From NCBI GenBank assembly GCA_934613645.1, contig CAKTTC010000002.1, positions 124,001 to 188,000 on the forward strand: a stretch of 64,000 nt of DNA. Reading direction: 5' to 3'. Made by a program: the position numbers and the translations under genes. Below, one piece after another: positions 1-8,311 of this stretch. The stretch's first letter is position 1; the number at the start of each line of letters is the position of its first letter. The DNA is from an uncultured Opitutales bacterium. Lineage in GTDB: Bacteria; Verrucomicrobiota; Verrucomicrobiia; Opitutales; Intestinicryptomonadaceae. The notes beneath the pieces were generated by a model. It saw only the letters and a list, made by a program, of their open reading frames with translations. It searched no databases and had not been told where the DNA came from.

Positions 1-817
1 AATTTACCTGCTCCGTTTTTTCGGCCGCGTTGGCGTCGAATGCCGCCTGCTTGTCTTGCGCGTGCGCGTCAAACTCGCCCGTCTTTTCGGCGACGTGAAC
101 ATCGAATGCCGCTGTTTTTTCGGCGGCGTTTGAATCGAACTCCGCCTGCTTGCCTTGCGCGTGCGCGTCGAATTCGCCCTGCTTGTCCTGCGCGTGGGTG
201 TCGAATGCCGCTGTTTTGTCGGCGGCATTTGAATCAAACTCCGCCTGCTTGCCTTGCGCGTGCGCGTCGAATTCGCCCTGCTTGTCCTGCGCGTGGGTGT
301 CGAATGCCGCTGTTTTGTCGGCGGCATTTGAATCAAACTCCGCCTGCTTGCGCAGAATCATTTGGTTGAAGTTTTCGACCGCCGAAATTTCGGGCCGAAC
401 AATGATGTAGTCGCGGTTAATTTTCGTGCGCAGCTGCAAAACGGTGTTCGCCGAACCGTCGGCGGCGATGTGCTCGACTTCGAAGACTGCGGAGATTGTG
501 GGCGAGTCGGCGAGTGCCGCCGCAAGCTCGGTTGTGTTGAAATTTACAACGCCTGAAACTCCGCCCGATTTAAGCGGCGCGAACTCGTCGGCAAAAACAA
601 GCATATTGCCAGACTCGTCCGAGAGCTGCACGCGCACGCTTTCGGTCGAGCCCAGAACGCGGTCGGTAAACGGCGCGCGGGGGTTGCCCGTGGGCGTTAA
701 AAGGTGGATTTCGAATGCTTCGGCGTCGCCGCGAAACAGCATTGAAATATTCGCCGTCTTGTCGGACTGCAAGCCCGCGACGAGCCGTTTTTTTTCGGTG
801 TCTATAAACAATTTCAT
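1..817 (-). CDS. Phage tail fibre/baseplate protein, 3' end beyond window
   Basis: An open frame starts at the ATG at 815-817 (MKLFIDTEKKR) and stays open to the left edge, so it is partial (at least 272 residues). Residues 1 to about 150 form a globular, beta-rich-looking head. From about residue 157 the protein consists of eleven-residue units of the type K-Q-A-E-F-D-S-N-A-A-D, about ten in a row, predicted to form a right-handed or trimeric coiled-coil shaft. It is the last visible gene of the minus-strand late operon, directly after distal tail genes, which fits a fibre. The receptor-binding part would be off the window. Confidence 0.7.
   Translation of the reverse strand, partial: MKLFIDTEKKRLVAGLQSDKTANISMLFRGDAEAFEIHLLTPTGNPRAPFTDRVLGSTESVRVQLSDESGNMLVFADEFAPLKSGGVSGVVNFNTTELAAALADSPTISAVFEVEHIAADGSANTVLQLRTKINRDYIIVRPEISAVENFNQMILRKQAEFDSNAADKTAAFDTHAQDKQGEFDAHAQGKQAEFDSNAADKTAAFDTHAQDKQGEFDAHAQGKQAEFDSNAAEKTAAFDVHVAEKTGEFDAHAQDKQAAFDANAAEKTEQVN
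20..349 (-). repeat. 33-bp coding tandem repeats (11-residue units) in tail fibre
   Basis: About ten consecutive 33-bp units encode 11-residue repeats with an invariant F-D and a K every 11 positions. Superimposed on these is a 99-bp unit (three 11-mers) present as two nearly identical copies at 142-240 and 241-339, which shows recent duplication. Units outside the 99-bp copies have diverged more. The repeat length is a multiple of three, so copy-number change keeps the frame. Confidence 0.9.
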
Positions 818-847
818 TTTGCGCCTTTACTTACAACGCGCAAAATG

Positions 848-1366
848 TCAACGACTCCATTCTACGCCCGCGATTTCGGGCAGCGAACGTTCGCGCAGGG
901 CTTTCGGCGCAAGTTCGCCCGCGTTGGCGGTGAAGTCGTAAACGTAAACTCTAAAATAAACTTTTTTTTCGTCGCCGGCAAAAGTAGTTGCGCGCGTGCC
1001 TTGCCAAGAAAATTTGAGTTTGTCGAACGACAAAATGCCGTCGTCGCCCGCAAGGCGGATTTGCAACCCAGTATTTTTTACGACCTCCTCCGATGCCGTT
1101 TTTACCGACTTGTTTATTTCAACAACGGCGCGGACATATCGGCGCGACAGTTCTTTCAGCAATATCTGCGGGCGTGAACCGTCGCCGGACGCGGTGTCGA
1201 GCTGCTCGCCGTCGGCGGAAAACAGCTTGACCGAAAAAGAGGTATTCGCCGACATCGAAATGCTTTTGATTTCGGGCAGTCCGCAAAAATGGAGCGATTT
1301 GTCCACGTCAAAATTCCGCGAAATAAGAAACGACGCAAAACAGCTTCGGCTTTTGGGCGTGCTCAT
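848..1366 (-). CDS. Hypothetical phage tail protein, 172 aa
   Basis: The start chosen is the ATG at 1364-1366 (MSTPKSRSCF), which overlaps the stop of the upstream tail gene by four bases (ATGA). A longer frame upstream would lie inside that gene. The protein has no recognised domain. The middle and C-terminal parts alternate hydrophobic and polar residues (for example KVYFRVYVYDF), suggesting a beta-sandwich. It sits between the distal tail candidate and the fibre, so a baseplate or tail-tip role is inferred from position only. Confidence 0.6.
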   Translation of the reverse strand: MSTPKSRSCFASFLISRNFDVDKSLHFCGLPEIKSISMSANTSFSVKLFSADGEQLDTASGDGSRPQILLKELSRRYVRAVVEINKSVKTASEEVVKNTGLQIRLAGDDGILSFDKLKFSWQGTRATTFAGDEKKVYFRVYVYDFTANAGELAPKALRERSLPEIAGVEWSR

Positions 1367-2379
1367 CGCAAAACGGCGAATGTTGAGGCTATTTCGTAGA
1401 TATTGCCCTTCCAGCGCGACATTGTGGGGGCGTCGTAGGCGCAGGGCGTGCGGGCGGCGCAGAGGTTGAGGTAGCTCTGCTTGTCGGCGGCAATCGTAAG
1501 CGTCACGCCCCAATCGTCCAAATACGGACGCGCCATGTTTACGTTCAGAAGCTCGTCGAACGACGTGCACCTGACATAGCTGTATTCGGTATACATTCGG
1601 GTGTTGCCGTTGAACGGTTCGCGCTTGTAGAGTTTATACGGCTCTTTGGTCAGGGTCGTAATCGTAACGGTGGCGTTGGTATTTGCATACACAAACCCAG
1701 AACCCCCGTATTTGTAAAGGTAGTAAAGATGCCCGCTTACCGTTTTTCCCGAAATGGTAACGTTTGTGGCGGAGGCGAGCATTGCGGGAATGGCAATGTA
1801 GCCCAAATTGTCGCAAACAAGGTCGGAGTATGTGTGAGTCTTGTCGTATGATATAGGTGAACCGTCCGTCGCCTCACCGTTTTCGACATATCGAATAATG
1901 GCCTTGTAGGTATTGCCCGCGTTTTCCGGGCCGACGTAGACGAACGCATAACCATTCTGAAATTTGGAAATCGAAAAATCCGTGATTTCGGTGGAAGTTC
2001 CCGCCTGTTGAATGTTGGCGTCGAGCCCCGGAAACGAAAGGATTTGGTTGTTGTATTCGGTGTGCATAACGGGCATGTTCGAATACGTCCGTTCAATTTC
2101 CACGATGTCGCCGCATACGGCTTGGGGAGTCCCGTTTTCGACAAGAAAAAAGTCCGTTGCCGTAACCCCGAAACGCGTTGCAAGTTCCGCCGGCAACTGC
2201 GAGTCGAGCGGCAAAAAGGCGGCGGTTTCCTTGACGTGGTAACGTTGCTTGATAAGGCGCGTTGAAACGTCATTGAATTCGATGAACGGATATTCGAGCG
2301 TCGGCTGCCCCTCCGGAATACCCGCAAGCAGGTCGGCGTCAGTAAAACCGTTGTAAAAAATGTTCGATGTAATCGGCAT
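1363..2379 (-). CDS. Phage distal tail/tip protein candidate, 338 aa
   Basis: The gene begins one base after the tape-measure stop and ends in an ATGA overlap with the next gene, so it is in the late operon. The protein is beta-rich, has no signal peptide and contains few charged clusters. The order tape measure, then this protein, then fibre matches the distal-tail or baseplate slot of siphoviruses. No specific family is recognised from sequence, so the function rests on gene order. Confidence 0.6.
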   Translation of the reverse strand: MPITSNIFYNGFTDADLLAGIPEGQPTLEYPFIEFNDVSTRLIKQRYHVKETAAFLPLDSQLPAELATRFGVTATDFFLVENGTPQAVCGDIVEIERTYSNMPVMHTEYNNQILSFPGLDANIQQAGTSTEITDFSISKFQNGYAFVYVGPENAGNTYKAIIRYVENGEATDGSPISYDKTHTYSDLVCDNLGYIAIPAMLASATNVTISGKTVSGHLYYLYKYGGSGFVYANTNATVTITTLTKEPYKLYKREPFNGNTRMYTEYSYVRCTSFDELLNVNMARPYLDDWGVTLTIAADKQSYLNLCAARTPCAYDAPTMSRWKGNIYEIASTFAVLR

Positions 2380-2380
2380 G

Positions 2381-4183
2381 TTATTTCAGTCCCTCCACAA
2401 GCGTTTGTAAATTGTCGGCGGCCTCCTTGAGCTTTTCGTCGATGCTTTTGACATTCTCCGCCATTTCGTTTTTGTTTTTGTCCTTGTCCAAGCCCGCGTT
2501 TTCCGACTCCTTTTTGAGGCGTTTGTAGGTGTCGGTGTCGCCGTCTTTGAGTGCCTTTTCGGCGGCGCGGTCGAGCTTGCCTTTCTGTTTTTTGATGGCG
2601 TCCTGCTCGTATTTTTCCTGCCTGCGTTTAAGGCGGGCGTAGTCGCCCATGCGGCCTTGAGCGAAAGCCTCTTCAGCCTGCTCTCCCGCCTGTTTGGATT
2701 TCCGCGCCGAAGTCTGCGTTGCCGAACGCTCCTTGCCTCCGGAAGAACCTACACGCCCGACCATAGCGCGCTGCGCCTGCTGTTGGCGGTCGAGCGTCTG
2801 CTTTACGATGTCGGCGCGCTGTTTGTAGAGGTCTTGCAAACTCTTCTCGGCTTTCTTTTTGTCTTCAAGAAGTTTTTTTTGCTTTTGCTCCTTGTTCAAA
2901 ATCTCCTCTTTGTTGCGCTTTTCAAGCTCCTGCATTTCCACGAAAACCTTGGCGTATTCATTTTGCGCCTGCGCGTATTCAAGCGAATTTGCGTCCAACG
3001 CCGCCGACTTGTTCAGAATTTCATTGAGCTGCCCCTTTTTTGCGGCGAGTTTTTCGGCGGTGGAAAGTTGCTCGTATTCGTAGCGGGCGGTTGTGGCGGC
3101 GGTGTCGGCGATGATGTCCTGCCGTTTTTTGTCCTCTGCGGCGGCTTCGGCGGCGGCTTTCTTTTCAAGAGCCTTGAGTTCTACAAAAGCCTTAGCGCAC
3201 TTTTCCTGTGCCTGCGCATACTCGAGCGATTGCACGTCGTAGCCGTTGCGCTGTTTTTGTAATTCGGCAAGTTCGCTTTTGCGCTTGGCGAGTTTTTCGG
3301 CGGTTGAAAGCTCGTCGAACTGGTGTTTTTCGGCGATTTCCCGCGAGTTTTTCAGGGCGTCTTGGCGTTTTTTCTCGGTGTCCTCGGCGGCTTTCTGCTT
3401 CTGCTTTTCGGCGTCAAGCGTGCGCTTGAGCTCGTCCTGCTCGCGGAGCATGTTTTCCTTGGCAATCTTTTTGTTCATTCGGTCCTGCTCGCGGAGCATC
3501 GAATAATGGTCGAAGCTTTTGCCCGAAAGCAGACTGCGCGTGATGTCGAAAAGATACTGCACCGCCGAAATTGCCTTTGCGACAGTTCCCATCACTAAAT
3601 TGCTTGCGTCGGAAAGCGTGTCGTTTACACGCGCGGCGGCTTCGGCGGCCTCGTCGATTGCCTTTGCGGCGTCGGAGCTTGCCTGTATGGAAGCCGAACC
3701 GAGCTCAAGCACGCGCTGCATTGACACGGCGTTTTCTTCGCCGAAAAGCTTCAGCGCGGCCTGCGAAGATTCCGTCGAGCCCTGCATTTCGGCGAACTTG
3801 TCCGACGTTTCGTAGAGCACTTCCGAAAAGGGTTTCGCCGAGCCGTCGGCATTTTTCAGGCTCACGCCGAGCTTTGCGAAAGCTTCGGAATTGTTGACAA
3901 CGCCGTTGCGGAGCTTGACAAGCCCCGCGTCGAGCTTTTCGGCTGAAACGCCCGCGTGGTCGGCGGCCTCGCGCATGGCCACAAGCCCCGAGGCGCGCAT
4001 GCCGAGGTCGTCGGCGCGTTTGCCGAGCGCGTCGAAGTCGTCGATGAGTTTTTTTATGGAGGAAATGGCGAAATATCCGCCGATTGCCCCTGCAAAATTT
4101 TTGATTGAGCGTTGCGCGGCGGCAATGCCGCCGTCGAAAGCGGATTTGTCGAGCCCGAGAATGAAAGTGAGTCCGTCAGCCAT
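2381..4183 (-). CDS. Tail tape measure protein, 600 aa
   Basis: The N-terminal segment (about residues 1-200) has the small-residue-rich, hydrophobic pattern of phage tape measure proteins, including a GAIGGYFAISSIKKLIDDFD stretch. Residues from about 240 onward are long charged helices. A block of roughly 55 residues starting at LSTAEKLAKRK is repeated once further on as LSTAEKLAAKK, each copy containing SLEYAQAQ. The start overlaps the upstream gene by eight bases. At 600 residues it predicts a rather short tail if the usual relation between tape length and tail length holds (inference). Confidence 0.85.
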   Translation of the reverse strand: MADGLTFILGLDKSAFDGGIAAAQRSIKNFAGAIGGYFAISSIKKLIDDFDALGKRADDLGMRASGLVAMREAADHAGVSAEKLDAGLVKLRNGVVNNSEAFAKLGVSLKNADGSAKPFSEVLYETSDKFAEMQGSTESSQAALKLFGEENAVSMQRVLELGSASIQASSDAAKAIDEAAEAAARVNDTLSDASNLVMGTVAKAISAVQYLFDITRSLLSGKSFDHYSMLREQDRMNKKIAKENMLREQDELKRTLDAEKQKQKAAEDTEKKRQDALKNSREIAEKHQFDELSTAEKLAKRKSELAELQKQRNGYDVQSLEYAQAQEKCAKAFVELKALEKKAAAEAAAEDKKRQDIIADTAATTARYEYEQLSTAEKLAAKKGQLNEILNKSAALDANSLEYAQAQNEYAKVFVEMQELEKRNKEEILNKEQKQKKLLEDKKKAEKSLQDLYKQRADIVKQTLDRQQQAQRAMVGRVGSSGGKERSATQTSARKSKQAGEQAEEAFAQGRMGDYARLKRRQEKYEQDAIKKQKGKLDRAAEKALKDGDTDTYKRLKKESENAGLDKDKNKNEMAENVKSIDEKLKEAADNLQTLVEGLK

Positions 4184-4802
4184 TGTTTTTGCGGTTTAAA
4201 AAGAGGTATTTTCGGTAGAGGAATTCGGAATACTGTTCCCAGTTGTATTCGGCGTCTTTGGCGGAGGCTGCAAGGTGGTAATACTGCCAGACACGCGGGA
4301 GCGGCAGGCTTAAAATTTCCGATTCGCTCCAGTGGTAGGCGGCAGCCAAACGCGCAACCAAGACGGCCGTTTCCGAGTAGTGCGGCGGGCGCGGCTTTTT
4401 GGCGTCGGGCTTTTCGGTGTCGGCTCCGCGCAGTGTCCAAGAGCCGCTGTCGAGCAGCATTTCGTCGATAAACGCGCGCGCGGCGGAAATAATTTCCGCC
4501 TCACCGAACTTGCGCACAAGCCGCTTTGCAAAACGCTTCTGCGCCCGAACCGTCGGCGCGTAGGCGTCGGACAGATACCAGAGCACCGCAAGGGCGTCGG
4601 ACGTCTCGACGGCGGCGTTGTTGGCGCAAAAAAAGCCGCAACCCGCGAACTGCAGGGTTGCGATGTCGCGCAGGGTGAGGGCGCGCAGGCGGAAGTCGAG
4701 AGCTTCGTATGGGAACGGGTAGTCTACAAACGCGCGCACGCGCGCCGTCGCCTGAACATTGACGGCGTCGAATACGTCTTGAGCCTGTTCGGGCGTAAGC
4801 AT
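4176..4802 (-). CDS. Tail assembly chaperone candidate, 208 aa
   Basis: The gene lies between the tail tube candidate and the tape measure, the position of the gpG/gpGT-like tail assembly chaperones. It overlaps the tape measure start by eight bases. The protein is mostly helical with an aromatic-rich C-terminal third (WQYYHLAASAKDAEYNW). I saw no obvious slippery sequence giving a frameshifted extension, so it may be expressed as a single product. The assignment is by position; no family signature was recognised. Confidence 0.55.
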   Translation of the reverse strand: MLTPEQAQDVFDAVNVQATARVRAFVDYPFPYEALDFRLRALTLRDIATLQFAGCGFFCANNAAVETSDALAVLWYLSDAYAPTVRAQKRFAKRLVRKFGEAEIISAARAFIDEMLLDSGSWTLRGADTEKPDAKKPRPPHYSETAVLVARLAAAYHWSESEILSLPLPRVWQYYHLAASAKDAEYNWEQYSEFLYRKYLFLNRKNNG

Positions 4803-4803
4803 A

Positions 4804-5187
4804 CTATGACGCGCTCACGTATTCGTCGGCGGTGAAAGAATACTGCGTTTCTGCGCCCGACGACTTCGAAACCTGCGGCTTGCCTTGGATAATCCAAGTT
4901 TTGCCCTCGTAGGTGAACGACTTCCAACGGTCAGGAACTTTGTCGGTTGCAGCGATAAGCTGAATGCTTACCGACGCCGTAAGCTTGCCCTTTACGTAGA
5001 AAGAGCCGCGGTAGCTGCCGTCGGTATTTTGGCTGTCAACCGCGCTGTCGGCGGCCGATGTGGACCAGCTTTTGACAATGTATTCAACGCTGTCTATCGT
5101 GACGTTGGCGGTCAGGACATCGTAGTTGTGCGGGTTGTAGATTGTTGCGTTTGCGGTAGGCGCGGTGGGTGTTGATGTTTCGGACAT
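4804..5187 (-). CDS. Tail tube (major tail) protein candidate, 127 aa
   Basis: A small, beta-rich, Ser/Thr-rich protein (MSETSTPTAPTANATI start) follows the head-completion genes and precedes the tail chaperone slot, which is where siphovirus tube proteins lie. The core alternates hydrophobic and polar residues (GKLTASVSIQLIAATDK), as expected of a tube beta-sandwich. It begins three bases after the upstream stop. No homologue is recognised directly; the call is by size, composition and order. Confidence 0.6.
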   Translation of the reverse strand: MSETSTPTAPTANATIYNPHNYDVLTANVTIDSVEYIVKSWSTSAADSAVDSQNTDGSYRGSFYVKGKLTASVSIQLIAATDKVPDRWKSFTYEGKTWIIQGKPQVSKSSGAETQYSFTADEYVSAS

Positions 5188-5190
5188 GTT

Positions 5191-5703
5191 TTACCTCCAA
5201 ATGCTTTGTTTTGTTTCGGGATTGATTTGGGTTGCGACTACAAACGAGTAGCGCAGTTCCACAACGTCGCTTGTGTCGTCGGTTATGTTGTTGCGGCCCG
5301 AAAACGCAAACGAAACAATCGAATACGTTTCGGGCCATTCTTTCAAAAACGCCGCCGATTTGAACAGAATGCTCCGCGCCATTGCGGCGCGCATTTCGGC
5401 TACGCGGCGGTTGATTTGCGAGCGCGTCATGCGTTGGCGCAGGCAGCGCGTGCGGATTGCAAGTTCGCCCTTGAAACCTGCGTCCTCGTTTTCGCCGAAC
5501 GCCGTCGGGGCGAGAATGCCCGTAGACGCCCCCTCCGTCCAGGTAATGCCGATTGCGAACGGCTGTTCCTGCTCTTCCGTGGAAAACGACGTAATGACTT
5601 GCGCCGCCGGAAAGACTTCGGCGAAATGCGCGGCGAACGCGCTTTCGAAAAGCTCCGTCTGCGAGAGAATGTCGGCAATGCGGTTGAATGCGGCTTCGTC
5701 CAT
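5191..5703 (-). CDS. Phage head-tail completion protein, 170 aa
   Basis: The start is the ATG at 5701-5703 (MDEAAFNRIADILSQ), two bases after the upstream stop. The longer frame upstream is covered by another gene. It has a helical N-terminus followed by a beta-rich part ending ELRYSFVVATQINPETKQSIWR. Its place just before the tube protein is typical of tail terminator or completion proteins. The function is inferred from position. Confidence 0.55.
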   Translation of the reverse strand: MDEAAFNRIADILSQTELFESAFAAHFAEVFPAAQVITSFSTEEQEQPFAIGITWTEGASTGILAPTAFGENEDAGFKGELAIRTRCLRQRMTRSQINRRVAEMRAAMARSILFKSAAFLKEWPETYSIVSFAFSGRNNITDDTSDVVELRYSFVVATQINPETKQSIWR

Positions 5704-5705
5704 AA

Positions 5706-6029
5706 TCAGACCTTGGCAAGGGTGAGGTTGTAGCAGTTTTCGCCGTCGAGCTTTTGGGCTTCGACAATGACGTATTCTTCGCCGTCGAGTTGCGCAAGCT
5801 CGTTGTTGAGCGCGCGGAAGTCGAACGGGCGCGAAAGCGCGACAATAACCTCCATCGCCGCCTCCGTGTTGTAGTAGCCTGCAATTTCGGATTTGCGCGC
5901 CATGCTCGGCAACGCCGCGCGGCATTTGTAGACGTCGCCGAAAAGCACAATCTCCGACGGGCTGCGGGCAATGAAATTCTGCACGCGCTCGCGGGCGAGG
6001 GCTTTGGGATACGGCGGTATTGCTGGCAT
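5706..6029 (-). CDS. Phage head completion protein candidate, 107 aa
   Basis: The chosen start is the ATG at 6027-6029 (MPAIPPYPKALARERV), five bases downstream of the previous stop. A frame reaching 6128 would overlap that gene heavily. It is a mixed alpha/beta small protein ending ENCYNLTLAKV. It belongs to the late operon between capsid and tail genes and probably acts as a stopper or adaptor, which is an inference from gene order. Confidence 0.5.
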   Translation of the reverse strand: MPAIPPYPKALARERVQNFIARSPSEIVLFGDVYKCRAALPSMARKSEIAGYYNTEAAMEVIVALSRPFDFRALNNELAQLDGEEYVIVEAQKLDGENCYNLTLAKV

Positions 6030-6034
6030 GTCGG

Positions 6035-6292
6035 CTACTGTTGCGGGTTGGAGGCGGCGGGCGGGCGGGTTGCTTTCGGCGTCTTGGCGCGGCGTTCGAC
6101 AGCCGCAAGGGCTGTTTTGTTTTTCCAAACCTTGGAGGTCTTCACGACCTCCGCGATTTGGATTTCCAAAACTTCGCCCCGCTTTGCGGCTGCGTCGATT
6201 TCGGACAGAAAGACGCTCTTTTGCGCGGCGGCGTCGATTAGTTTTATCGACGCGCCCGAACGCGTAATTTTAAGAAGCGCGAACTGTTTCAT
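6035..6292 (-). CDS. Small protein downstream of capsid, 85 aa
   Basis: This short frame starts ten bases after the capsid gene stop. Residues 1 to about 60 carry an alternating basic/acidic helix with many Ala, Lys and Val; the tail is Arg/Pro-rich. Position suggests a head-tail connector or capsid-associated protein. No motif is recognised. Confidence 0.5.
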   Translation of the reverse strand: MKQFALLKITRSGASIKLIDAAAQKSVFLSEIDAAAKRGEVLEIQIAEVVKTSKVWKNKTALAAVERRAKTPKATRPPAASNPQQ

Positions 6293-6301
6293 TTTCGATT
6301 T

Positions 6302-7219
6302 CTAACCCTGCGTCGTCGGAGCCGTCCATGCGCTGTCAGTGATTGCGAAAATGCCCGAGGGGTTGACTACCTCGGCACCGCACCACACGCGCAGCACTTC
6401 GCGGCCTACTTCTTTGTCTTGGTCATACCACTGCAAATGCTCGAGGTTGATACCGTCGCGGCTTGGCAGTATGGAAGACGTGCGGACTTTGTTCGCCTCC
6501 GACGCAAGCGACGGCGTGACCACCTGCGAACCGAACGCCGTAGAACCCACGTGCACGAGGTATCCTATTTTGTTGTCGGCCGTGTTGGCGATTGCCGCGG
6601 GGAAAATGTTTATGCCGAACAGGCGTTTGAGCTCACCGCCGAAGAGAATCTTTTCGCCCGATTCACCCGCCTTGTTGAAGACGCCAACTTCCTTTACGAG
6701 TTTTATGTAGAGGGAGTCGTCCAAGACAATCGACCATGCAGAGGGGTTGCCCTCTGTCTCGATTATCTTTTGGAGCATGTCGGCCACGTCGTCGGAGTCG
6801 AACGCGCTTTTGGTTACACTTGCGGCTGTCTGCAAGCCCGAAACTGCCTTCCATTTGGCTTCCACGCTCTTGAATACCTTGTTGCCGAGCGTGTAGCCGT
6901 CCTGCTCGAATTTTGCCTGCAACTTCGGCGTAAGGAAAAGTTCCTGCGAGTGCTGCAAGCTCGGCCACGATGTGGGAACGTATTCGGGCGAGGAGAACGT
7001 CACGGTTTTAAGCGACGTGTTGGCGTCGTCGAATTCGTAGCCCTTTGAGGCGTCCCACGTCTTGGCGGCTCCGGGCGTGATGACGGGCACCTGAACCGCG
7101 CCGACGCCGAGCGCAACCCCGGGGGCGTATTTTGTGGAAATTGCATTCAAAAAGCCGGTGGCTCTAACCCAACCTATGAATACATTGTCGGATACGATTT
7201 TTATTCCAGATAAAGCCAT
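6302..7219 (-). CDS. Major capsid protein, 305 aa
   Basis: The gene follows the protease-scaffold gene and is about the size of processed HK97-fold or lambda gpE-like capsid proteins. It starts MALSGIKIVSDNVFIGWVRA and has an extended N-arm, a long helix region around LQAKFEQDGYTLGNKVFKSV, and a beta-rich C-terminal half. It carries no own maturation domain, in line with a separate upstream protease. The order portal, protease-scaffold, capsid is the lambda/HK97 order. Confidence comes mainly from synteny. Confidence 0.75.
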   Translation of the reverse strand: MALSGIKIVSDNVFIGWVRATGFLNAISTKYAPGVALGVGAVQVPVITPGAAKTWDASKGYEFDDANTSLKTVTFSSPEYVPTSWPSLQHSQELFLTPKLQAKFEQDGYTLGNKVFKSVEAKWKAVSGLQTAASVTKSAFDSDDVADMLQKIIETEGNPSAWSIVLDDSLYIKLVKEVGVFNKAGESGEKILFGGELKRLFGINIFPAAIANTADNKIGYLVHVGSTAFGSQVVTPSLASEANKVRTSSILPSRDGINLEHLQWYDQDKEVGREVLRVWCGAEVVNPSGIFAITDSAWTAPTTQG

Positions 7220-7238
7220 TTTTTAAATCCTTTCTTGC

Positions 7239-7673
7239 TTACTTGCTTTGAGAGTAAAAGAGCTTCTGCAGTGCGACGGTGTCGCCGCGCGAACAAAGCT
7301 CGGTGTATTTTGCGTCGAACTCGGCGGCGGTCATTTCGGCTTTCGGGGGCGTGCCGAGGTTGATTTCGGGCGCGCCGCTGCGGGCGAGCTTTTCCGCCTT
7401 GTCCTTGTCTTCTTCGTCCGACGCCGACTTTTCCTCAAGCTGTTTTTTGAGCTTTTCGTTCGAGTCTTTGAGTTCCTTGTTTTCGGCTTCGAGTGCATCG
7501 AGGCGGGCGCGAAGCTTTTCGTCTTCGGTTTCCTTTTCGACGTCGTCGCCGATTTGCTTTGTTTGCTCGTCGGTGGGCTCTTCGGAAAGCGCGGCAAGGC
7601 GCGTCATTGCTTTGGAGAGCTTGACGGCGTCGCCGGCGAATCGCGCCGAGAGTGTCTGTAATGCCTTTTGCAT
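7239..7673 (-). CDS. Internal in-frame scaffold product, 144 aa (Nu3-like)
   Basis: Within the protease-scaffold gene an in-frame ATG at 7671-7673 (MQKALQTLSARF) is preceded by AAAGGA at 7681-7686, seven bases upstream, a good ribosome binding site. The product would be the coiled-coil scaffold domain alone. In phage lambda the scaffold Nu3 is made in just this way from the 3' part of the protease gene, so the arrangement is expected for the family. Expression is inferred from the ribosome site only. Confidence 0.55.
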   Translation of the reverse strand: MQKALQTLSARFAGDAVKLSKAMTRLAALSEEPTDEQTKQIGDDVEKETEDEKLRARLDALEAENKELKDSNEKLKKQLEEKSASDEEDKDKAEKLARSGAPEINLGTPPKAEMTAAEFDAKYTELCSRGDTVALQKLFYSQSK

Positions 7674-8279
7674 TGGTATTTCCTTTGTTGGCGGGTTGAT
7701 GTTATGTTGTGGTAAAATTTGCTGCTTGGCAAGCAGTCCGTCGGAATTGGCGGCGGGCTCACTTACAAAATCGATGGAAGATATTTCGGTAAAACGCCCT
7801 GCGGGCATTTCCGACACCGCTTCGGCGGGCTTCTGCGCGTAAAGCGTCGTAGCCATTTCGGAGCCGTCGGACATAATCCAGACAAAACCGCCGTCGGCGA
7901 CAATCGACGTGCCGAACTCCTCCGGACACACGCGCGCCATCTCCAAAAGCTTCGCGCGCGTTTCGGGCGCGGTGGATTGGAAGAACGTGAACGTGCGGGC
8001 GCGGAGCTTTTCGCCATCGATGTAGAAGTCTTCGAAAACCCCGAGCGCGTCGGCGGGCGACGCCCCGAAATAATAGTGGTTGTCGAACGCCTTGACCTTG
8101 CGCCCGCGCAAACATTCGAGCGCGGTTTCAAGCGTCTTTTGGTCGATTAAAAAGCCGTGGGTTTTGGCTTCGCCGACGGTCAACACGGACACGTCGAATA
8201 TCTGTGCGGGGGCGTCGGGCGGGGTGTCTTCGGCAGCAAGCCTTGCGGCGAAACCGCGTTGAAAAAGTTTTATGTCCAT
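7239..8279 (-). CDS. Prohead protease-scaffold fusion, 346 aa
   Basis: Residues 1 to about 185 form a compact alpha/beta domain consistent with a capsid maturation protease (motifs such as KVKAFDNHYYFG and FTEISSIDFVSEPA, the latter resembling the end of phage prohead protease domains). From about residue 200 the chain is a charged coiled coil typical of scaffolds (LEAENKELKDSNEKLKKQLE). It lies between portal and capsid genes. An internal ribosome site precedes Met203 (see separate entry), so two products are likely, as for lambda gpC and Nu3. Confidence 0.75.
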   Translation of the reverse strand: MDIKLFQRGFAARLAAEDTPPDAPAQIFDVSVLTVGEAKTHGFLIDQKTLETALECLRGRKVKAFDNHYYFGASPADALGVFEDFYIDGEKLRARTFTFFQSTAPETRAKLLEMARVCPEEFGTSIVADGGFVWIMSDGSEMATTLYAQKPAEAVSEMPAGRFTEISSIDFVSEPAANSDGLLAKQQILPQHNINPPTKEIPMQKALQTLSARFAGDAVKLSKAMTRLAALSEEPTDEQTKQIGDDVEKETEDEKLRARLDALEAENKELKDSNEKLKKQLEEKSASDEEDKDKAEKLARSGAPEINLGTPPKAEMTAAEFDAKYTELCSRGDTVALQKLFYSQSK

Positions 8280-8311
8280 ATAAATTTGTTGCGGTTTGTC
8301 AACGGCGGAAT

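Noticed and set aside
142..339. Regularly spaced repeats resembling a small CRISPR array
   Set aside because: The period is 33/99 bp with no unique spacers, and the repeats are in frame inside a tail fibre gene.
1..817. Diversity-generating retroelement target in the tail fibre
   Set aside because: No reverse transcriptase or template repeat is in the window, and the repeats are structural coiled-coil units.
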